Shown piece after piece: positions 37,052-47,990 of a stretch of 64,000 nucleotides of DNA (position 1 is its first letter; each line of letters opens with the position of its first letter). Under the pieces are notes generated by a model. It ran no database searches. It was not told where the DNA came from and worked only from the letters and a program-made list of their open reading frames with translations. Both the position numbers and the translations under genes were made by a program. The stretch covers positions 22,103,537 to 22,167,536 of the forward strand of contig CP093829.1 in assembly GCA_033063855.1 (NCBI GenBank), read 5' to 3'. Origin of the DNA: Smittia aterrima. Its lineage: Eukaryota > Arthropoda > Insecta > Diptera > Chironomidae.

Positions 37052-40000
37052 GTACGTGGAGGAGAATTTTAATTCGGCTCTACAGCTATAAAATGTTTTT
37101 TTATGAATTTAATAAATGTTCATGCACATTTTAATCTGACATGAATTTTCAGTTGTTCATTCGTGATAAGCAGATGATGCCTTGCGAATTTATTCAATCA
37201 ATCTACATTTGCTCGAACTCTTCTTTAAAGTCATTTCAGTGAACACTGATTTGAAAACAAATTTTTGCTGCCAACCAGAAATGAAATAAAAAAGCAAATT
37301 ATTGTTTTGAAATGTTTAATCGTCGACGCCTCGCGACTCTCCTAACTCTCTGTTCAGTCTCATGATAGCAATTTTACTCGCGTCGTCTACTGTTTGCTTA
37401 TCAGTTCTCATTTTCTTCTTGTCTTGAAAGTAGATCGTGATTTAACAATTCTAAGGTTTCTTTCTTCTTCGTCTTCCTTCAATTCCGCATAGTAATATCG
37501 AAAAAATATTATTTTCCGAGCAAGCGAGAAAGAGAGATAAGATATCTAATAAACAAACAACGAAACTCGCATGTTTACCTTTCAAAAAGGGAAAAAAAGA
37601 AAAACTTCTGTACCATTCAAAAGAAGAAAAAAAACCACGAGGCAGCCAAGAGAGCGAAGTGATAAATAAAGGTGCGAAATAGGAGAAAACGTGGAGTAAT
37701 TATTTTAAAAGTTTTCTGCTGCGTATCTCGACTTTGAAAGCAAAAGAGACATAAACAGCGTTCGCCATTATCTGTTCAGCAATTTGTTTGTCGCTGAAAG
37801 CAATTCAAAAACAACGACGCTCCGTTCATTCATGAAGCAGAGTTTATTCATTGCGAAATCATCGGGTCATGTCTGCTAGTCGGCGGAATAAACAAAAAGT
37901 CTTTTCAAGCAACTCCAGAGAAAAAGTTTCACTCGAAAACGTATGTGAAACAACACATTTTTGCATTTCAATGTTCGATAGTGCAGCAGAGCATTGAAAA
38001 AAGTTCTTTTTTTTCGAAGAAAATTAAAATCAGCAAATTTTTTTTATTGCAATTTTATTCGTAAATTTAACTTTAACTGCCGGTCTGCAATGCAGGTACA
38101 AAACGAATGAAAAATAAATATTTCATGAAATTTATTGAAAAGCGAGCAAAACTGAATTAATTTGCTATATTATTGTTCAAATTCAGGAAATATTCAGGAG
38201 TTTTTAGTTATTTAAATCGATTCGAATCAAATAAGAAATTGCAGTTTTGGCTGCCATCCCAGTTTTACCTTCTAACTCTTCACCCTTGGCTTTGTTCATG
38301 GATTGTGTGACAATCATTATTGTTGACGTGATAAAGCTGCTGCCTTGAATTAGAGCTCCAAGCCACCCAGACAGCTCTCAACAATCTCCAAGCAATCAAG
38401 AAAACAAAATCATGCGGAGTCAATTAATTTAATCTCCGATGATTCACGATTAGTGTGTGGAAAAGCGATTTTCCTCTTCTCTTGTTTTTCTGTCCGCCGG
38501 ATCGAGTCTATCGCCTCTTAGTAGATTATATCTTTTAGTAGATTTCGAATGAGAATCGGCATTCGGCTATGAATATTTATAGAGTTCGAGTGAGACTAGA
38601 AAATCCAATTCGAAACCCACACTCAAGTATTAACAAACAGTAAATCACATGATGATCCGTAAATCTCATTGATGTCATATTTCTTTCCATTACACAAATC
38701 CTGACTTCTTTTTTCCCGGTAAGCAATGTGTCACATTACTGAGACGAGAGGAACATGATTTTGTGTTTCTCTATCGAGTAGAGCAGCGCAGAAAGACGAT
38801 ACCCGAGAAGAACAATATGTTTGTTGAAACGACCGCCGATTTTGACATGTGTCAATGTCTCTGAAGAACGAAGACGAATTATTTTTAAATAAGAAACTTT
38901 GAAACATTCTTCTCAAACGATGATGATTGTGTGTGGTGTTTCAATTTGGCTTGTCTTGCTCTGCCATGGTGATAATGATTTGTGTAAAGTGTTTCGAGAG
39001 CAATATTTCCAAAATGATGTTTGTTTAAATTCTCATGTTTTCTTTTCTATTTTTAAGTGTTAATTAATATCGTTTCACTGCGAAGAAGTGACTAACAACT
39101 TTTCTTCTCCTGAATTTCGTTCATTAAGTAAAAATGCTGCTTCTTCTGATATTCTTCTGGTGAGAGAAATGAAAGTTTAAAAATATTCAAAGTAAGTGTG
39201 TATTTTTCTAATTTTAACTGTTATGACTCATTCTGGTCGTCCAAAGATTTACTTTAGATTATGAGAATGAAAAAATATTCAGATTTATATATCCACGACA
39301 ACCCGCAATTCTCAGCTCGAATATCACGAGGAAAACATTTCTGATTTACGCTTTCGTCGTTTGTCGTCTTCGTTACCAAGTGAAAGTAAATACTGGGCTC
39401 GTTATCGTTGCTGTCACGCGAATCAATTTTCATTTCCTGTGATTTCATTGGAAACTTTATTCAATCGATAAGCTCCTCATACATTAATTCATTCATTCAC
39501 TCGCTCATATATGATGAAGCATAAATCCGACAGGATCGAGATTAAACCTTATGCAAGGTTAATCTAAAGGTGAAAACATCGCTTTTTCATTCGCTCTGTG
39601 GAAAAGCCTCGATGTGACAGCCGCCCATCAATTTCTTCTGCATGATGGAGACGAAGGAAAAATGATTAATTATTTTTCCGTAAATTTTTAACGTTCGAGA
39701 GAGTGAGCGAGCGAGAAGTGGGATTTGGGTCAGTTTTGATGAGATATCATACAACGACTTGACATCATACACATTAACTCTTTAAGGTTGTTTGGCCTAG
39801 AGTCGAAAGACTTACAGCAAGTCATGTCGACAGGGCAACACATCAAATGGAAAGAGCGAAGAAAATAAATTTTCCTGGTCGAAGGGAAAAATGTTTTGCT
39901 TTTTAATTAATTTGACATTTATGAAAAATCCGTGTTTGACTAATTAGATTTTCCCTCGGAATATTTTTAGCTACAACTCTCGCTCATCAATATACTTCCT

Positions 40001-43000
40001 CGTCAGGAATTTATATCGCAAAACAAACCTTCGCCGCAAGGCACGCGAATATTTCTTTCTTCCAATCTCATAAATTTCCGTTTTGATTCCGAAGCAAAAG
40101 AAGAAAACTTTCTCACGAGACGGTGTCAACCACCTGACGAAATTAATTGCTTCTAAGTTGTTTCCCTCTCGACCGACACCCGGCACGAGACCGAATGTGG
40201 ACATCTAAAAGGTCATAAATATTTCCAAATTATTAGTCGGCAGAAGTAAAAACGGCCGCAGAGCGTCGTAAAAATGTTTCATTTTCCTTTCATCGGAGAG
40301 TCAAGCAGAAAAAGTCGTCGTCGTCGTCTGACTGTTGACACGATACAAGAAATCATAATTCATGAGTCTGCTAACGACGAAGAACCTTTCTAACCACTTG
40401 GCGATGTCATCGACACTTCATCAAATCAAATCAAATTTATTCTTGCGTGAGTTCTTGATCAAGCTAAGACGGATCAAGTCACCACATGTTAATAGGTAAA
40501 CACATAAAAAAGCAATTCATTTTAAAGCGTGTGAAAACACTCATCGCTGAAAAGCACGAGAGAGAGAAAGAACCTTTGGCTTTAAGGCACCGCCGCTGTT
40601 CACGTTATAAAACATCAAGCGAAAGAGATTTTTTAATTGTGAAATTTATTCGTTGTTTACAATCCGAGGCTCATCGGTTGAAGTAAACTGTAAAGAGAAA
40701 AGTGGATTTAATTTATAAACTACAATGCGATCGAATGAATGTGTGAAGGGAAAATGATTTTTCTTTTTGTTTTATGCTTGCATCGAGCAAGGGGCAGAGC
40801 GAGATTTGTGTTTTCTTTTTGTTGCAAAGTTATTTACATTTTAATTGAAACATCATGTTTTAATGTTAATACCCCAATTAGCTTTTAAATTGCCGTTTTG
40901 TAATCAAATTAATTTGTTGTGTGCCGCTGTTGAAGCTTTTGCAATTAATTATATGACCACGACGCTTTCCTCGCCCCGCTCGAGTGGATTTTTAACGTTT
41001 CGTGGCTTTCGAGAATGAAAATTAAAAATATGTAAAAAGCTGCTCATCGTCAACTTGTCGTTGTTGTCGCACTCACTCGCTCGCCTTCTTTTCTATTTTT
41101 TTTTTGACGCATTTTTTATGAGCTAGCAATCTCGTCGAAGGTAACGTGACTTGCGTGGATAGACGATAAGATAATTTTTTGTTAAATGAACTCAATTTCT
41201 CGGAGTGGAGCTTCGACTTCTTCTTTCAACATGTTCTCCTCTAAATATTTTAGTTCCCGTCGTGACGGAGCAGCGGCAAGGAAAAAAATCGATTCACATC
41301 TGTCATGGGAATTCTATTTTAGCCTACGCAATACAATGTTGAATGCTCACCGAGCGAAGTGAAATTTATTTCTTTGTTTCGTCGCTTGAGAGGAAAAAGC
41401 GAGCGATTTGCGAAAATGCTTGGCGTACGCATAAGATGATTTATAAGCGGTTATTATGACACTTTTTAAGAAAAATAAACGATGAGAGCAAGTTTTATGT
41501 CCGCGAGCAAAGCTAAATAAATTTACAAAATTGCAATTTCAGACAGAAAATCCAAGGAAGCTCACCCGACATAGATATTTATAAATCATTCGAGTAGATA
41601 AGATGTTTGCTAAACGATAATCACATGATTCACAGTCGAAGGAAGCTAGCTTGACGTCGTAGTCGTTTTCGTTGGTTGACGTACATAGAGAAAGAAGAGA
41701 GAGACTTCATTATTTTTTCATTTCAATAAACCGATAAATAGATTTTCGCAATGTTCAAAGGGAAATAATTTTATGATTATTGTCAAAGCGATTGTCGCTT
41801 CATGAGACGATGATAAGACATGAACATCTTCAAGTCATTGTCTTGGAATACACAACATTGGAAGGAAAAATCAATATTTAAATAACTTTGCGAAATCTCT
41901 TACACTCGAAATGAGATTTAATCTGGTATGTGCCTTGAAATATTAATGGCAAACGTGTGTAATCTGCTGGAAAAGTTCTCCGGTGTGTGGAAGCGAAAAT
42001 TTGTTTTACTCTTCTTGATGATGATAAAGAATTCAAGTTCCCGTAAAAGAAGGAGACGAAGAGTCTTGATTGCAATCATTGCAAGCCATAAACACGGCTC
42101 TCAAAAAATTTATTTACATTCAAGTGAAAAGTAAGTTGAAAGGAGAAACTTTTATCCTCCTCCGCTACCAACGACACATCCCGAAAGGATTGTTTAACTT
42201 TCCCATAAAGTTGTAAGCACTTCCTTCGCTTGTTTCTCTATATTAAAGACTTAAATGCATTCTGCATTGTGCAAAGAGAGACAGAGAGACTTAAAAACTT
42301 ATGGTATGGAAATTTCATTTATTTCAATACACTTTGCCGCAAGCTTTTCCTTTTTCTCTCGTTTGCTTCGCCGTAAGCTTCTTCCGTGGCTTGAAAATGT
42401 AAATTCAATTACACAGAAAAAAGTTGTTTTATGTTCACAACATAAAACTTTTCGTTAATCGCTACACACTCGAAAGTTGAGCTGAAGAAAATTAAATTAG
42501 CCTCGATTTCTGCTTCTTCTCACTTCTACGAATTAAATAAATTTCCATTGAAAAGTTTTGCCTTCATTAAAGCTTCTCTATTGGTTGATCCCTAGCCATG
42601 TCTGGAAAGATCATGGAAAATATTTCTCTCTCTCACTCCTTGGCTTGCGATAGTCATGAACAAAAAAAAAAGTAGAAACATCGCACATAAAAAACAGCAA
42701 AATCTGTTTTGGACAGCTGACCGTTCCGTTCGGGAGCAAATTTATGGCAAATTAGTTCACATCATACATGGTTAGGCGAGTCGAAAGAGGACATGACTTG
42801 CATGTTTCATGTATTTACACAAACTTTTCGTTCAAATCATAATTTTTCAATTTTTATCATGACTGATTCGGGTCTAACTTTTCCTCTGCAAAGGAAGTCG
42901 ACAGAAGCAAATTATGGTTTTCCTTATTGCTCTGAAAGTTTCAGGAGATTTACTTTCTTTCCTTTAGTTTTCTTTCATTTAACAAAAGATCTCTTGCGAG

Positions 43001-45590
43001 TGAGTGATTCAGGCAATTTAAAATATTCTCAAGATATCTGCAATTGAAATGCGTTTCAAAATAAATCATTTGATTGTGTGATAGTGACACTCGAAGTTTC
43101 GTGCACGCTTTGCTTCCGTCTCGGTTTTAAACAAAGTCAACAACTTATCACAATCTAATCTGACATGCTTACCACTCATGTACGATTCAAAAATTATCTA
43201 AATGCGACTGATGTTCAACTCAAAGTGCCATTAAAATGAAATTGTCGTCAGGAAGCGGCGGAAAACTATTTAGGGGTTGTTGGGACTTTTTCCATAATTA
43301 CCTCTACGGAAGTTTAGCGATACATGCCTAACTAGCTCACTGGCTTTCGAGAAAGAGAGAGAACAAATTGATAAATTAATTTATTGCCAACACGCGTCAC
43401 AACAACAAGTTCAATGCGAAAGGCAAACACACTCACTCACTCATTCATTCTCTAGCAGCTACCGAACACAAAATCTCTGCATTCAATTGCCCTTTTTTGT
43501 GTTTAGTCAAAAGAGCGTCGACTAGAGACACGCAAAAATCACTAGGGGACGTTCAATTGTTATATTTCAAGTGCTCTCGACGAGGTGTGTTTGAAATGTG
43601 ATATATTAGTGGCGCAATATCATGAAATTGGTGGTTACATCGGAGACAGCGGGACGGGGAGTGGAAAAGTTATAGAAATTTCATTTCAATTCGCTCGGAG
43701 AACCTCGAAAAGCTGTTTACTCTTCGTCAAGAGACCTTACGCTGCAGAAAATTCTGTGCACGACCATTCGGATTAATTTATTCCAGAGGAAAGTCAGTCA
43801 GCAGTTTTCATTCATCAGAATCTGCTTACAGGGAATTTCAAATTCGGCTTGAGGGAGCTCTTGAAATTCGAGCTGCTCCAAGTCAAAGTTTCAATTTACA
43901 ACTCGACAATCGACGTAAAAGTGAAGCAAACAAATTTATTTTCTAGCTTTAAAGTTTAAACATTTCGTTTTGATTTTATTTAATCGTTGAATAAATTGAT
44001 TCATAATTACGATAGAAAAGTTAGTCTGTGAATAAATTTAATAAGTTCTAAAGCGTTTCATTGGCTTCTCGCATTACAAAGTGCAGCGGATAGAAGTAAA
44101 TATGTGAAAGTTTTAATTAAAATCGAATAAAGGGAAAGTTTTCTAAGCCATGGATGAATAATTTTAACAATTTCATTCTCTCCTCGGTCTCATCCCTCCA
44201 CTGTCGGCAATGAGAAATTTTGATCCTTAAATCACTGCTCAAAGTGCTGAAGAATTTTATTGATTCAATAAATTAATATTTTTTATCGTTCACGGTACCT
44301 GAGAAAAAAAGAATTCCTTTCTCGTTTGGAGAAATACCTTTTGTGGGAGTTGAGCCAGTGCAAAGCAAAACAGAGAGCGAGGAGATAATTTATGAGATGT
44401 ATTCACCAGTTTTACATCGAGAGCAATTCCGAGCTCAATGGGAAAATATTTTCGTGTCTTTCGTGCACCGAGAGAGAGAGAAGTTCCTTCCGAAAGATTC
44501 TTTCTTGTCGCTACTCGGGCGGAAACATTTTTATGTTTAACGTTTTATTAATTTTCACGTTGACGGCAAAGAGATTTTTAAAATTTTTAACATTCTCTGT
44601 ACGAGAATAAATTAAATTTGTTAAAACGCTTCCTTGACATTTACGACGCTTTTCGGTTGATCTTGTCATGTGTAGCTTTACTTGCTGTTTCCCGCTTGAG
44701 TGAATTGTAAATTGTGCGAGTCTCAAGAATCAATTTTCAACCAGCTTAACTGGCGAACAGCAAACTTTGACAACTTCATTGCAGTGTTGACTCGAAATGT
44801 TCTGTTTTATGTTTTCTATTTCAATTCCGCACAAAAGAGAATTTTTCCTATTAAACAACGACGACGACAACGACGAGGAGCATTGGAAGGTGAATGAAAG
44901 GAAATAAAAAAAAGTTTTACCATCAACAACCGTAGACACTTTTTATGCCGCAAGTATTCATGGAACTCAGACGACAAATTCGTAGACATATTTGTCAACA
45001 AAGATTTGAAAAGGATATTTGAATCGAAACAGAGGAAGGAAAAGTTTCAATTTTCCCTCGCACTCTCAGAACGTGTTAGAAGGATCAGCGCGCTACGAAA
45101 GCAGCTTTTGTTCTCACATCAAAGTAAAGCAAATTCGAATGAAAAAAAAGTTGTTCAATGGGATTTTATTAAAAATACGTTTGACGTGAGTTAAAGGTAA
45201 TTAAAACGAAAGGCAGCAAATATTAAAAACGAGTAGAGTAAAAAATATAAAAGAGCGATGTGCTAATCAGTTTGAGGGCATCGCTTGCGAGCGTAGAAAG
45301 AAATAACTTTCGACTCGTTAAGTTGGCTGATCCTGAAATGAGATTAACTTGGTAAGTTTATATCTTTCCGTTCGGTTTGTTAATTAAGCTCACTTGTTAT
45401 TGATCAGGGCAACACTTGGAACTAAATGGCAGTTTGATCGTCTGAAACGAGAGAACAATTGAAAGTTTTGGCTTTTAATTGAACGCATAATGGCTTCACA
45501 CAAGTAGAAGTTGAGAAACAACACTCGAGACGACGATGCTTGGAAAGTCCACAACACCAAAGCCGCAAGATTACGATGAAGTTTAACAAT
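37052..45590. other. 8.5 kb without a supported gene
   Basis: AT-rich sequence with chance-length open frames and CT/GA tracts. If the exon at 36725-37051 is real, this is probably part of its first intron. Confidence 0.55.
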
Positions 45591-45627
45591 TTACTGCTCA
45601 TGTTCAAGCTTCGAGGAGGAAACTAAA
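45591..45627 (-). CDS. Gene B exon 5 (short last exon, optional)
   Basis: After acceptor TTGTTGCAG, 37 nt complete the codon and encode NLVSSSKLEHEQ and a TAA stop. The intron before it would be only 44 nt, at the lower limit for insects. An ATTAAA hexamer (45474-45479) lies downstream as a possible polyadenylation signal. Confidence 0.5.
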
Positions 45628-46797
45628 CTGCAACAAGGTTTTCGTTTCCCCTCTCTCATGACCATACTCACTTATGAATAGTTTTCGTGTTGGAACAAAG
45701 TTTCTGCCACGACTTCTCTAACTTGAGAATTTTTTCATTCTTCCTTCGCTTTTCTTCTTCAAGCTTTAACATTTCTTCTGACTTAACAGATTCACAAGCA
45801 GACTTTTCGTCATCTTCTTCTTCTTCATCTTCCTCATTGGACTTTTCAACATCCGTTGCCTCGTCTTGAAGTTTCCGATACTGCTGCTCAAGTTCTTCCA
45901 GCGAGTATGACGTTTCACGAGTCGAAAGGTTTGAGTGTTCCAACTCAAAGTGATCAAAACTTTCATCAATGTTAATTTGCTCAGCTTCATCCTCTTCGTT
46001 CTCTTCAGGAATAGACGAAAATTGCTTTTCGCTGTTCGATTCAAGCGACTCTTCTCGCTCCATCGAAACTGTTCGTTCGAAAGCTTCCGGATCCATCGTC
46101 ATGAATTGCTCTAAAGCTTTTGTTACCATTGCAATTTTAGATTGAATTTGAAGTGGTACATCAGTCATTTCGAGCAATTGCCTTTGCATCGTTCTTAGCT
46201 TTTGTTCGAGACTAGCTGGTCCTGAAAGTCATTTCGATTAGTGGCTTCAATTGCCATAAATTTTCAATCCAACCTTCCAATATAACTTCCTCAATCGTCT
46301 GAACGTCGTCGTCTTCCTCCTCGTTATCGAATCTTAAAAATCATTCAACCATAACTCATGTGAAGAGCTTTTTGATCACTCAAATATTTACTTTGCCACT
46401 TGAAGTGTCACATCGCCCGCAGACACTTTTGCCAGAAATCGATTTGCTTCGACTAACGTCATGCTCCCTGTGTCCTTTCCGTTGATTGAAATTATGGCAT
46501 CACCGAGCTTTAGGTTTGCTTTCTCCGCACGACTGTCTTCTTTTACCTTCGGGGGTGATAAATATGTTAAGTTAACGAGTGGCAATGACATCGTTACGAG
46601 ACAGAAATATTTACATGAAAGATTGTGATGGGCATAAAGAAGTCTCGTCCACCGGTGATTCGGAATCCTAATAACTCTCCAATGTCTTGAATGTTGTCAT
46701 CCTCTTCCGGCTCCAAATGAATCTCCCGTTGAGCACACTCCTTGGAGAATTGCGCAAGCTGCTCTTGTTCGTGATGGATCGACGAATGTTCCGGCAT
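45591..46797 (-). CDS. PDZ-domain protein with acidic coiled-coil tail, Zasp/ALP-like (gene B)
   Basis: Five exons join in phase into 327 residues, or 316 if the last 44-nt intron is retained. The start is the first ATG after an in-frame TAA four codons upstream. Residues 1-40 are acidic. The PDZ domain covers about 42-112, with binding-loop ELLGFRITGG, then DFFMPITIFHVKEDSRAEKA, LKLGDAIISINGKD and TLVEANRFL. An acidic link (EEEDDDVQTIEEVILEG) leads to a helical motif, PASLEQKLRTMQRQLLEM followed by VPLQIQSKIAMVTKALEQF, which resembles the helix found after the PDZ domain in Drosophila Zasp66/67-type proteins. The C-terminal 150 residues are very Glu-rich and predict coiled coil. PDZ proteins of this group bind alpha-actinin and build the muscle Z-disc. 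The Zasp assignment is tentative; the PDZ call is secure. It lies about 0.9 kb downstream of a second PDZ gene on the same strand. Confidence 0.85.
45672..46221 (-). CDS. Gene B exon 4 (helical motif and acidic coiled coil)
   Basis: The exon encodes GPASLEQKLRTMQRQL and the long Glu-rich tail ending KLCSNTKTIH. At its end the sequence reads CATAA|GTGAGT, a full donor consensus. If this donor is not used, the frame stops at TGA (45668-45670) one codon later. Confidence 0.84.
46274..46332 (-). CDS. Gene B exon 3
   Basis: The 59-nt exon encodes FDNEEEDDDVQTIEEVILE, an acidic segment after the PDZ domain. The acceptor is TTTTTAAG and the donor GAAG|GTTGGA. Both phases fit their neighbours. Confidence 0.83.
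46392..46546 (-). CDS. Gene B exon 2
   Basis: The 155-nt exon encodes the second half of the PDZ domain, from VKEDSRAEKANLKLGDAI to DVTLQVA. The acceptor is CCGAAG with a C-rich run before it, and the donor is CAAA|GTAAAT. The intron to exon 1 is 68 nt. Confidence 0.87.
46615..46797 (-). CDS. Gene B exon 1
   Basis: The 61-codon phase 0 exon begins MPEHSSIHHEQEQLAQF and ends in the first half of the PDZ domain (GFRITGGRDFFMPITIFH). The donor is CAT|GTAAAT. Confidence 0.87.
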
Positions 46798-46874
46798 GTC
46801 GACGCCTTAACGAACTGCCAATTAAACAATGTATTTGTCGTCTTTTCCCTCGCTGAGACACTGTACTGACCTAA

Positions 46875-46887
46875 ATTGCTAAGCAAC
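46875..46887 (-). promoter_or_regulatory. RFX X-box-like element upstream of gene B
   Basis: On the plus strand the sequence is ATTGCT-A-AGCAAC. It fits the X-box consensus RYYNYY-N(1-3)-RRNRAC at every position and is nearly a perfect inverted repeat with a one-base spacer. It lies 78 bp upstream of the gene B start codon, within the usual distance for functional X-boxes. RFX factors in flies activate genes of ciliated sensory neurons. Binding is not shown by sequence alone. Confidence 0.45.
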
Positions 46888-47712
46888 GAAAGAAAACCGG
46901 CGATAAAGTGTCAACGAATCAACAAAATTTATTTTTAAATTGCACGAAGCGTGTTAAAAATAAGCAAAGTACATAGTTCTCGTCGTTTATGCAATTAAGT
47001 GATACTTGTGATCGAGGAAAATAATTTCTCATTCGAGGAAAGTTTAAACTCGTTCGTTGTCTTGCCTTTGCCTCTCTTCCACCTTCTCATCTTTCAGTCG
47101 CAAAAACTTTTTCGTTCGCTTTGGCAAATTTGACGTGCTTCATAGTGAAAATGTATTTTCCAACTTTTCAAATTATAATCTGTTATGTAAATTGTTTCTT
47201 TCTTCATTCGTCTTTATTCTGATTAATCACTGAAGAAAAGTTGAAGCCCGGAGATGGGAAGACTTAGAAACTTTCACCCCTCCTTCTCTCTTTCTCGAGT
47301 AAAACACGCACCTTGAACACACCGAGACGGTGGAAAATAATTTCTATCCAAAAGGATGAGGAGGAAATGCACAAACTGTTGTTTTAATTAAAAAGTCAAA
47401 CTCTCGGTTAAGTAAACTTCCGAGATGCAACTCAACTCAACTCAATAGTTGTTCTTATTTAATTGGCTGCCTAATTGAATCTACTCGTTGTAATTGAACA
47501 TTGTGTGTTTTGTGTTTCGTGAAAATTCTATTCGTGTGAGAGTGATTGAAGTTTTCGGATCAATGTTTAACAGAATGAAAATGTTTTCTTTTATAGAACG
47601 AGAAGGCGAATGTTTAAAATTCTTTCAAGCTTTAATAATGAGTGAGAGGCGAATGTTTGTTTTATCGACGGCGGAAGGAAACTCATTCGTCGCTTTCCAT
47701 AGAAAAAATCTC
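46888..47712. other. Short intergenic region between the two PDZ genes
   Basis: About 0.8 kb between the gene B promoter and the gene A polyadenylation signal. Several chance-length frames are present and no element is recognised beyond AT-rich sequence. Confidence 0.6.
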
Positions 47713-47718
47713 TTTATT
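47713..47718 (-). terminator. Polyadenylation signal of gene A
   Basis: AATAAA on the minus strand, about 20 nt after the gene A stop codon. Confidence 0.65.
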
Positions 47719-47737
47719 TTTTAAGCTCGATCATTCA

Positions 47738-47990
47738 TTAAGTGTCAGCGTTAGTTGTTATTTCAGTTGTCTCACTAATTTCAGTGAATTTCTCGGTATT
47801 TTCATCGGCGCTCTCTCGTGCAAGAGCCTCGAATTCCTCCTCTTCTTCTTGTTGCCGACGTTGCTGCTCTTCTTTTTCCGCCGCTAATTCTCGTAGATTC
47901 TTTAGATACTCTTCTTTCGTAGCCTTCAATTTTATTTGTCGCTCACGCTTCTGTAGAACTACACTTGGCACCATGAAGCAGTTTGATTCC
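47738..47990 (-). CDS. Gene A exon 7 (C-terminal coiled coil)
   Basis: The 253-nt exon encodes ESNCFMVPSVVLQKRERQIK, a Glu/Gln-rich helix (EEQQRRQQEEEEEFEALARE) and ends in ITTNADT with a TAA stop. The acceptor is TATTGCAG. Confidence 0.85.
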
